From positions 961,089 to 1,025,088 of the forward strand of contig NZ_JACYFU010000002.1 of the NCBI RefSeq assembly GCF_014837245.1: 64,000 nucleotides of DNA, given 5' to 3'. Positions within the stretch are counted from its first letter, which is position 1. Each line of letters starts with the position of its first letter. The translations under genes and the position numbers were made by a program. A model generated the notes under the pieces. It was not told the origin of the DNA, made no database searches, and saw nothing but the letters and a program-made list of their open reading frames with translations. Of this stretch, positions 18,223 through 25,204 are shown in pieces. The DNA is from Devosia oryzisoli. GTDB taxonomy: Bacteria; Pseudomonadota; Alphaproteobacteria; Rhizobiales; Devosiaceae.

Positions 18223-18563
18223 AATTTCTGGAGTTCTGGGTCAGGCGGCTCCGCAGGCTTTGGGATCGTTACGGTCCGGCCCGAGGGCTGATCGTTGTTG
18301 AAGGCGACACGTTGCCAGAGGGATTGCCTCGCCGGGACCTCGTTCTGCTGCGCGAGGACGGAGAGAACTGGAGCATCGGGATGCGTTGCCCATGTGGATG
18401 CGGTGCCACCATCGAACTCATGGTCATACCTGAAGCAAGGCCCCGGTGGTCGATTACCACCGATGCGCAACGTCGGCCGACGCTTCATCCTTCGGTTTGG
18501 CGGAAAACCGGTTGCAAGTCCCACTTCTGGGTGCGTGAAGGACGAATACAGTGGTGTGACTAG
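18219..18563 (+). CDS. DUF6527 protein, ubiquitin-like-operon component
   Basis: A 114-residue protein with CPCGCG near residues 52-57, PSVWRKTGCKSHFWVREG near 91-108 and a final WCD. These conserved Cys and His positions fit the DUF6527 family, which is repeatedly found beside multiubiquitin, E1 and JAB genes and has been proposed to be a peptidase of these systems (BubE-like). The ATG overlaps the stop of the JAB-E1 gene (ATGA). It is the last gene of the operon and converges on the tniQ gene with only 27 bp between stops. Confidence 0.82.
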   Translation: MKFLEFWVRRLRRLWDRYGPARGLIVVEGDTLPEGLPRRDLVLLREDGENWSIGMRCPCGCGATIELMVIPEARPRWSITTDAQRRPTLHPSVWRKTGCKSHFWVREGRIQWCD

Positions 18564-18590
18564 GGAGCGCTATGAGCTCGGCGGATCTCA

Positions 18591-20501
18591 TCACAGCAGC
18601 GGCTCTACCTTGGCGCGGTCATAGAGCAGCCCGCCCTTGACCTCGAGGTCGATCGCCGGCTGCACACCATTCACAGCGAGCCAGTTCCGGAGTTGGAGGC
18701 GTGATCGCCCGCTGCGAATGCCGATCTCGTTGGTCAGCACGTACTTGCCGGCGAATTCCATCACTTGGGCGTAGGGCACCATCTTGTCGGCGTCGACCGA
18801 CAGCAGGCCGGCTTCAACGCAGGCGGTGAACACCGGATAAACGTAGATCCCCAGCATCAGGTTGGCATTGCCGATGGTGACGCGATCGAGGTCAGGTGCC
18901 GGAAGCTCGTACAGGCGCTTGAGCAGGCGCTCTCGATCGATGTCGCTCGCCCTGACGGACACCGCCTCGGTCACTCCCCTTGTGGGCTCCTTGTGCAGAA
19001 AGGAGTTCACCCGATTGTAGAAGATGTCCTCCCACAACGGGAACCATGGCCGCCGGCCCGCCGGGAACATGAGCATGGCCTCACCGAAGGTCACGTAGCC
19101 TGGCTGCTTCTTCACCCGCGGGAAGATCTCCACGTAGTAGTCGAAGAGGTCGGTGATATCGCTGCCGTGGTAGTGTCTTCCCTCCAGGGTAAGGGTCGCT
19201 TCCACCCCTTGCGCCGGCTTCAACCACAGGCTGCTTGCGAAATCCTGGATCGCGTCCACGGGGAGCCCCAGGCGCCACCCCAAGGTCGACTCGGACACCA
19301 GCTGCTTGTAGTTGCGCAGGATGGCCTCGCCCTGCCACTTCATCAGGTTCAGCGGCGAGAACTCGGCCTCCTCCCCCCGCATGGTGAAAACATCAGGGTG
19401 CCGGGTGACCTTGAGCATCAGGCCATAGTCCACATTGAACTTGGCACAGAGCTCCTTTGCACCGACATATGCCTCGGATCGATATGCAGCGTTGCGTGGG
19501 ACACCCTGGCGGGAAGCACTGGCTCGGAAGTAGCTCGCCGTGGCAGAAGCGATGATGTCCTTGGTGTCCAGATCGAGGTGAGGGTCTCTGCGCAGATTTC
19601 CGAGAGCACCCAGTTCTTTGTGAATGCCCCACTTGTTGCCACGTCGGTCGACACTGGCAGCCTGGGCTTCACAGAGCTTCAGAAAGCCTCGGGGCCAAGT
19701 GATGATGGCTCTCCCGGCTGCAGCCAAGGCGGATGGCTCAATCCCTCGGATACGACCGCGATTGATATTCGTAGGATCCAGCGGCCGCTGCGTATCGTGG
19801 TTAAGCATCAGCGCCGCGCCGATCGCCACGGCGAGCTCAAACAACTGCCCGCGATCCAGTACGCTGAGGCTGTCGTGCAGCGACGGCATGGTTCCGCGCC
19901 GCCGCTCCGGATCGGGATCGATGAGAGCCGTAACGAAATCCAGCGCCGCTTCGTCTGCCACCTCTACGAGCTCTTGCGGGAAATCCCGCAAGTCTACCTT
20001 CGAGACAGGCAGCCCGTATTCGTCCTCCCCGACACAGTGCTCGCAGAACTCCACCCCCCATGTCCGGGTGAACCCGAGATCATTGCCGCAGACGGGGCAG
20101 GCCGAGAGCAGAATCTCCTTGGTCGACGGATCAAAGGTAAGCGGGCGCAGGCTCCAGACAGCCTTGATATATGGTGAGGCGCACAGTGCCCGGGGCGAGA
20201 GCCGGCGCCTCAATGGTTCCCGGTGCTTCGCTCGCAAGTTGGTTCCGAAGAAGTCGATGTGACGGTCGCCGCGAGCAGGGTAGTACAACGGCTGAAGGAG
20301 GTCCGGGTTGGTGCCAAGCACCTGCGCCAAGCCACTGGCAGTTCCGGCGGACTGCATGGCGATTGACTCCGGCCGAAAACTGCCGACATCGGCCAATGCG
20401 AGCACATCGCGAGCGTGCGGGTAGACGTTGACACTGGCGGCCCGCGCCACCAGGCCCGCCAGATTTTCGTCGGGCATCGGGGTCACGGGCCGAACGAGCA
20501 T
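18591..20501 (-). CDS. tniQ: TniQ/TnsD-family target-selection protein of the Tn7-like element
   Basis: A 636-residue protein. The N-terminal part is TniQ: a conserved start (PMPDENLAGLVARAA), an LSPRALCASPYIK segment and a zinc finger with Cys135, Cys138, Cys153 and Cys156. About 450 further residues follow, making it as long as or longer than Tn7 TnsD, which binds the attachment site. Its job is probably to recognise the tRNA-Arg gene and recruit TnsC. The start ATG 20501 shares one base with the tnsC stop (TGATG). It is the last gene of the leftward tns operon. No CRISPR effector genes are present, so this is a protein-guided TnsD-type route. Confidence 0.88.
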   Translation of the reverse strand: MLVRPVTPMPDENLAGLVARAASVNVYPHARDVLALADVGSFRPESIAMQSAGTASGLAQVLGTNPDLLQPLYYPARGDRHIDFFGTNLRAKHREPLRRRLSPRALCASPYIKAVWSLRPLTFDPSTKEILLSACPVCGNDLGFTRTWGVEFCEHCVGEDEYGLPVSKVDLRDFPQELVEVADEAALDFVTALIDPDPERRRGTMPSLHDSLSVLDRGQLFELAVAIGAALMLNHDTQRPLDPTNINRGRIRGIEPSALAAAGRAIITWPRGFLKLCEAQAASVDRRGNKWGIHKELGALGNLRRDPHLDLDTKDIIASATASYFRASASRQGVPRNAAYRSEAYVGAKELCAKFNVDYGLMLKVTRHPDVFTMRGEEAEFSPLNLMKWQGEAILRNYKQLVSESTLGWRLGLPVDAIQDFASSLWLKPAQGVEATLTLEGRHYHGSDITDLFDYYVEIFPRVKKQPGYVTFGEAMLMFPAGRRPWFPLWEDIFYNRVNSFLHKEPTRGVTEAVSVRASDIDRERLLKRLYELPAPDLDRVTIGNANLMLGIYVYPVFTACVEAGLLSVDADKMVPYAQVMEFAGKYVLTNEIGIRSGRSRLQLRNWLAVNGVQPAIDLEVKGGLLYDRAKVEPLL

Positions 20502-21544
20502 CACGCGGCCTGCCCGTTGACGGTGCCGCCCGCAACGCCTTCGCGGAAGGGGTTGTAGGTGCACATGTTGTTGGGAATCGCCCGGGTATCTACTGCGAGT
20601 GCAAGATCGTCGTATTCGACGCGGGTGCCATCCCGATCAAGGGCGTGAAACACCGCTTGTTCAAGGATGCGGGAGACGATACCCAGGCAGCCGCCCGACG
20701 CCGCCCACAACCGGTGAGGGATGTCGTTCTCGATGAGCTTGGTCTCCTCGGGAAGGAGCTCGTGCTCTTGGAGGAGCGCCGACGCCTCGATGCAATACTC
20801 GAGGAAGATTTCCTGATCCTTCGCCGAACTCCACTTGAGTGGCGAGAAGTCGATCTTTCCCATCTCCCGGTTGGTCAACTGCCGATCAATGGTGATGTGG
20901 TCCCGAGCAGCCGGGATGCCCACGAAGACCATCGGCACAAGGCCACGGATCAGCATGGTCTTCAGCGTGTCACTAACCTCCGTGCTCCGGATGATGTTGG
21001 ACTTCTCCCTCTTCCCTTGCTTCACCTCGCTAGTTGCAAGGTGCTGCAGCTCGTCGAGGATGACGAGTTCCGTCTGTCGACCGAATGGCTGGCCGGTCAC
21101 CGGATCCTTGAACGTCCCCGAGAGATATTCGTACACGCGGCGCATGAGCACCGGCCCGCTTCCACTGTCGGCGCGAGGATCGCCAAGCTGGGTCAGGATG
21201 TCGACCGCCAGAGATCGCTTCGACGCGTTGGGCGAGAGGGTCACGTGGAGCACGATCCTCTGTTGCCTGGCGATCTCTTCGCGATCCATGTCCGCCGGGA
21301 ACAGGCCACGCTCGATGGCCTCGGGGACAACCTTGTCCTCAATATAGGTGGTGATGGCCGTCGACTTGCCTGAATGCGTAGGCGCAAAGAACTCGATGTA
21401 GCGCTTGGGCCTGTTGGGGACCAGCCGGCCGAACTCCCGCGCCTCATCAAGCTTGTCGTGAACCTCCGGGATGCGCGGATGGTAGATGCGCATCATCTCG
21501 AACGCGGCTTCTACGGCGCTGCGTCGCGGCTTGATGTAGCTCAT
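20501..21544 (-). CDS. tnsC: TnsC/TniB-like AAA+ ATPase of the Tn7-like element
   Basis: A 347-residue AAA+ regulator of transposition. Walker A is APTHSGKST (54-62) and Walker B is ELVILDELQHL (about 164-174). TnsC proteins polymerise on target DNA after recruitment by TniQ/TnsD and activate the TnsAB transposase. It overlaps tnsB by four bases (ATGA) and abuts tniQ, so all three are translationally coupled. Confidence 0.92.
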   Translation of the reverse strand: MSYIKPRRSAVEAAFEMMRIYHPRIPEVHDKLDEAREFGRLVPNRPKRYIEFFAPTHSGKSTAITTYIEDKVVPEAIERGLFPADMDREEIARQQRIVLHVTLSPNASKRSLAVDILTQLGDPRADSGSGPVLMRRVYEYLSGTFKDPVTGQPFGRQTELVILDELQHLATSEVKQGKREKSNIIRSTEVSDTLKTMLIRGLVPMVFVGIPAARDHITIDRQLTNREMGKIDFSPLKWSSAKDQEIFLEYCIEASALLQEHELLPEETKLIENDIPHRLWAASGGCLGIVSRILEQAVFHALDRDGTRVEYDDLALAVDTRAIPNNMCTYNPFREGVAGGTVNGQAA

Positions 21545-23934
21545 GTCTGATCTCCCTTGTTACTCTTCTTGGCGGCGAGCCTTGCTCTCACCCTGGCGGC
21601 GATTGCCTCGGCGTCGACCACCACCTCCAACGCGGTACCCGGCAAGCCGGGGGGTCTGGGTGGGGCCGACTTCGCCTCTGCGGATTGTTCCTTGGCTTGG
21701 CGGTTCCGTTCACGATTGGCCGCAGCCTTCCTTTGCCCGGCCTTGCCTCCGAAGGGCTTACCCTTCTTCACCTCGATCGCCTCTGGCGCACGTCTTGCGG
21801 CGGTGTCGTAAACCACGCCGTGTTGATCATCGCGGGCGACCATGTCCACGTTGTCGCCGGGCATCAGTTCGGGCTCTGGTTCGACGCGAGCGTAGGTTCG
21901 CTTAGCGGGTCCCTTCATGGTCGGCAGGAGGTCCTTAAGGAACTTCCGGTACTCGACACGGGCCTTGGCCATATCCGCATCGGAATGGAAGTCGAGGTTC
22001 CGCTTCGTTGCAAACGCCTTGATGAGGTCCGCACCATACCAAGAGAGATTCTTGGAATAGGCCTGGCGGACGTTCGGCAATGTTACGTACTCCCGTTCAG
22101 TCGGATCCCATACGTGCACCTTGGAGACGTCACCCGGATCCCACGACACTCGAACCATGACTGTGCGGGTTGAGGTCTTGCTGTGACGCTGTGCCCTTTC
22201 CTTGCCGAAGCGAGCGAGCCGGTTCATCAGCCTCGTGGTCAGCTCAGGATCGTGGAAGCGATGTCCCCAAACGAACACCCCCTCAGCGCTGAGCTGGCAG
22301 TTCTTCCCCTTGCCGAAAATCCTGTCGAGCAGTCCGACTGCATCGACCGTCGCCCTCTTGTGCTGCTCGATACCGCGACGCCACTTGAGGGCCGGGGCGA
22401 TGCCCATTCCCTCGCCGGTATGAACCTCCAGGTGATAGAGGTTGACGATGGCGTTCCACATCGCCTTCTCAAGCAGGTACAGGGGGAAGACAGCTTCGAC
22501 TTCCGGCTTCAGCTCCAGGGCCTGGCGCTCCTGCGGCGTGAGCGGCAACCCGCCGGGGAGCTTGTGCCAGATGACGGAGTTGAGGGTGCCGAAGGCACGT
22601 TCCACATAGGCCTTGTATGTCGGCATCTTCACCGGCGCCCATTCGACGTCGATACCGGCCGCTTCGCAGGCTGACTGGAACGAGGGGCTGACGAATTCCT
22701 TGCCGTTGTCGACAATGATGGTGAAGGGCTTGCCCCAACCGTCGGCCGCTCCCTTGTCGTAGCCGTACGTCTCCCAGAGGAATTCCTTCTTGCGGACGAC
22801 CTGCCTCAGGCACCGTGCGACGGTGCTGACACTGGGTGGATCGAAGCCAAGCACGGCGCCGAGGATCATCCGGGAATACACGTCGAGTGCCAGCGTGAGG
22901 TACGGCCGCACAACGAAGGCCGGCTCTCCGTGCTCGTCGTGGACCACCGCCCACACATCCACCTGGGTGTGGTCGAACATGACGTATTCCAGCGGGCGGG
23001 TGGCTTCGATCGCCTTGCCGCGGCCGCGGAAGCGACGGTTGGCGTTCTTTACTCCATATCGCTGGGCCCAGTGCCACCAGTCGGCATTCTGGTGGATCCA
23101 CAGCCGGATCGTCTCGCCGCAGGGGATGGGGTGGTTCGACTTCCGGGGCTTCTTCGTCCGCTTAAGTCGGCCGTTCGCATCGCGATTGTCCACGTGCACG
23201 TCGACCGCAGCGCCTTCGATCTCCTTGAGTGGAAGGTAGTGCTCTTCGTCAATGCTTTCTGCCTCGGCGGCGAACTGCGCCAGGGCGTCGCCGATGGCGA
23301 AAGACTGATCGTCCCAATATGCCTCGATGGCCCGGTTCGCAGCTTCAACGACATCCTTCGGCCACCGCCGTTCTCTGTCGAGGGTGTCTCGGCGCTTGAT
23401 GAAGTGGGTGAGGTGCCGTGCACCGGGCGTGCCGCATTCATCCACGGCCCGGAGCAGGCTGCTGGGAGAGGGCTTCCATGTGAACCCCTTCTCCATCGCC
23501 TCCGGCAGATGGTCCTTAATGAACTTCTCGATGCCCAGCCGTCCCCGTCCTACGTCCGGGGAGTCGTCGTACTTCATCACGTAGAAGCGGAGCGTGCGAC
23601 GACGTTCGAGGTGTTCCTGCTGCTGGAGGCGCGCCCTGCGTTCCTTCAGAGTGATGTTCGGGTCGTCAGGGTCGAGGATTGTCCGCGGATCGATGTCGTG
23701 ATCTTCAATGATCTGCCGGTCTGCATCGAGGCGGATACGATTGGCCCTGCCATCTGAACGCATCTGGTCGAAGACGTCAGCGTCGACATAAATCTCCAGG
23801 TCTGTCCCCTCTCGCTTGAACTTGAGGCGACCGTCCCGCATCTCCTTGGCGAATTCGGCGAGCACCGGACCGTCGAATTCCGGGATTTGCAGCGAATACA
23901 GTTCGCCAACTGTGACATCGATCTGCGTCACCAT
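21541..23934 (-). CDS. tnsB: TnsB-like DDE transposase
   Basis: A 797-residue transposase of the Mu/TnsB class. The integrase-like catalytic core spans about residues 310-460: Asp321 in VMFDHTQVDVW, Asp409 in IIVDNGKEF and Glu445 in YKAYVERAFGTLN form the DDE triad. A helical N-terminal DNA-binding region precedes it, and the C-terminal tail is Lys/Arg/Glu-rich, as expected for contact with TnsC. It should bind the CCAAA...TGGGTCG repeats at both ends and join 3' ends to target DNA. It overlaps tnsA by seven bases and tnsC by four. Confidence 0.94.
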   Translation of the reverse strand: MVTQIDVTVGELYSLQIPEFDGPVLAEFAKEMRDGRLKFKREGTDLEIYVDADVFDQMRSDGRANRIRLDADRQIIEDHDIDPRTILDPDDPNITLKERRARLQQQEHLERRRTLRFYVMKYDDSPDVGRGRLGIEKFIKDHLPEAMEKGFTWKPSPSSLLRAVDECGTPGARHLTHFIKRRDTLDRERRWPKDVVEAANRAIEAYWDDQSFAIGDALAQFAAEAESIDEEHYLPLKEIEGAAVDVHVDNRDANGRLKRTKKPRKSNHPIPCGETIRLWIHQNADWWHWAQRYGVKNANRRFRGRGKAIEATRPLEYVMFDHTQVDVWAVVHDEHGEPAFVVRPYLTLALDVYSRMILGAVLGFDPPSVSTVARCLRQVVRKKEFLWETYGYDKGAADGWGKPFTIIVDNGKEFVSPSFQSACEAAGIDVEWAPVKMPTYKAYVERAFGTLNSVIWHKLPGGLPLTPQERQALELKPEVEAVFPLYLLEKAMWNAIVNLYHLEVHTGEGMGIAPALKWRRGIEQHKRATVDAVGLLDRIFGKGKNCQLSAEGVFVWGHRFHDPELTTRLMNRLARFGKERAQRHSKTSTRTVMVRVSWDPGDVSKVHVWDPTEREYVTLPNVRQAYSKNLSWYGADLIKAFATKRNLDFHSDADMAKARVEYRKFLKDLLPTMKGPAKRTYARVEPEPELMPGDNVDMVARDDQHGVVYDTAARRAPEAIEVKKGKPFGGKAGQRKAAANRERNRQAKEQSAEAKSAPPRPPGLPGTALEVVVDAEAIAARVRARLAAKKSNKGDQT

Positions 23935-24779
23935 GGGTGCGCACCCGGCAGTTCGAAGATCGCCATGTCGTCAGGCATCTTCATGATCGGCGACTCGGGC
24001 AGAAGCTGATGGCGGAGATCGATGCTGATGATACGGCGGACATGCAGGGCAGCACACTTGCCCAAACTGGAAGCGCCACCGCCAAGCTCAAGCAGCAGCT
24101 CCATGAGCATTGGAGTTGGGTTGCGCCCGAACACCGTCCGCACCCGATCAATGTCCCCGGGTGAGATGGCTACGTCATGGTCCAGGCAGAGCTGTCGGAC
24201 CGATGACGCGATCCGGTCGTTATCGAGGTCATGCGAGCGCACTACGGTGACGAAGTGCCAGTTGATGAATTCGTACACCTGACGGGCGAGCTGGAGCTTG
24301 CGTTCGTACAGTGGATCATCGATGCGAGGATCGTTGTCGTCCTTCACCTCCACCACAAGCCGTACATCGTGAGTGCGGTCGGATGGCTTCCATTGCGTGA
24401 CGGCCTCGGAGAACGGAACACCGGCCTGCACCTGCCGCACAATATGGGCATCGACGGTCAACAAGAGATCCGGCCGATACATCCACTCCTTGGAGTACCC
24501 GGTTACCTTCATGAACAATTCATGTGGCTGGGCGAGGAGACGCAGTACAGGAGACGCCACCTCGCAGAGATTGATCATCGGACGCTCGGCCTTGACCGAT
24601 TCCCAAGGCATGGAGCGCATCCCGGCCTTGATGCAGACCTTCGTGCCGACAACGTGCGGTTCGCGCCCGGTGATGAGATCTACGATCGGGGTGCCATTCT
24701 TCATGTACTCAATGCGAGCGAAGGTTCTGAGTTGATCCACCTCGAGCTGGCGCTTTACGCGCTCGTATCCGGCGGCCAT
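23928..24779 (-). CDS. tnsA: TnsA-like endonuclease of the Tn7-like element
   Basis: A 283-residue nuclease. Candidate PD-(D/E)xK active-site residues are Glu73 (LCEVAS), Asp104 (YRPDLLL) and Glu144-x-Lys146 (VVEVKDD), matching the Glu/Asp/Lys layout of TnsA, which cuts the 5' ends of the transposon for cut-and-paste movement. The start is ATG 24779; a long in-frame extension upstream has no good start and crosses other features. It begins the tns operon directly after a 23-codon leader-like frame (24781-24852). Presence of both TnsA and TnsB indicates clean excision rather than cointegrate formation. Confidence 0.86.
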   Translation of the reverse strand: MAAGYERVKRQLEVDQLRTFARIEYMKNGTPIVDLITGREPHVVGTKVCIKAGMRSMPWESVKAERPMINLCEVASPVLRLLAQPHELFMKVTGYSKEWMYRPDLLLTVDAHIVRQVQAGVPFSEAVTQWKPSDRTHDVRLVVEVKDDNDPRIDDPLYERKLQLARQVYEFINWHFVTVVRSHDLDNDRIASSVRQLCLDHDVAISPGDIDRVRTVFGRNPTPMLMELLLELGGGASSLGKCAALHVRRIISIDLRHQLLPESPIMKMPDDMAIFELPGAHPW

Positions 24780-24780
24780 T

Positions 24781-24852
24781 TCAAAGAGCCTCGGAAGCGG
24801 CGCTGTGAAGAAGCGCGAAGCTGAACAAGGATTGGAATTCGGAATGCGGCAT
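24781..24852 (-). CDS. Possible 23-residue leader peptide upstream of tnsA
   Basis: A short frame starts at ATG 24852 with a GGGGGAG ribosome site and ends with TGA one base before the tnsA ATG. It encodes a 23-residue peptide rich in Phe, Leu, Ser and Ala. The tight TGA-A-ATG junction suggests that translating it couples to tnsA. It may be a leader that limits or times transposase expression. It is too short to prove by sequence alone. Confidence 0.4.
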   Translation of the reverse strand: MPHSEFQSLFSFALLHSAASEAL

Positions 24853-24926
24853 AAAACTCCCCCGTGTGTCAGTTCTAGAGGGCGAATTCTTTGGAAATGC
24901 TGAGCCAGCAAGGCTAACGAGTGCTT

Positions 24927-24950
24927 GCTATGGCGCTGTCGCGCCATAGC
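24927..24950. promoter_or_regulatory. Strong hairpin between the small acidic gene and tnsA
   Basis: GCTATGGCGC and GCGCCATAGC form a perfect 10-bp stem with a 4-base loop, starting 15 bp past the stop of the 79-residue gene on the leftward strand. There is no T-run on the leftward transcript (a TTTT follows on the + strand only). It may be a weak terminator, an attenuator, or an operator controlling tns expression. Confidence 0.5.
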
Positions 24951-24964
24951 TTTTCTGCAGTTGG

Positions 24965-25204
24965 TCAGGACCCGTCCGGCGTCTCGGCGGGTCTGTCGCG
25001 ACGGCGCCTGGCCAGCGGGAACCGCACCACCTGTTGGCCGGTGCGTTCCTCTTCCGGAATGCCGACCTTCCGCTCGGCATCGCATTGCACGGTCAGCGCG
25101 ATGGCGAGCAGGGCGCGATGGGCGGCCTCCTCGAAGCTCTCCTCGCCGAGTTCGTCGTGAACCCGGAGGAGACGGGTCAGCACGCGGATCAGCAACTCAT
25201 CCAT
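24965..25204 (-). CDS. Small protein of unknown function coupled to the AAA+/M41 gene
   Basis: A 79-residue protein, starting at ATG 25204 and overlapping the end of the AAA+ gene by eight bases. The N-terminal half is helical and acidic (LRVHDELGEESFEEAAHRALLAIAL), the C-terminal half basic (RFPLARRRRDRPAE). No family is recognised. The overlap implies it is made together with the AAA+ protease and may be an adaptor or partner. Confidence 0.65.
   Translation of the reverse strand: MDELLIRVLTRLLRVHDELGEESFEEAAHRALLAIALTVQCDAERKVGIPEEERTGQQVVRFPLARRRRDRPAETPDGS

Noticed and set aside
24780..25085. A 102-residue N-terminal extension of TnsA
   Set aside because: It crosses the small acidic gene, a hairpin and the leader frame, and its composition is not protein-like. 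ATG 24779 gives a normal TnsA length.
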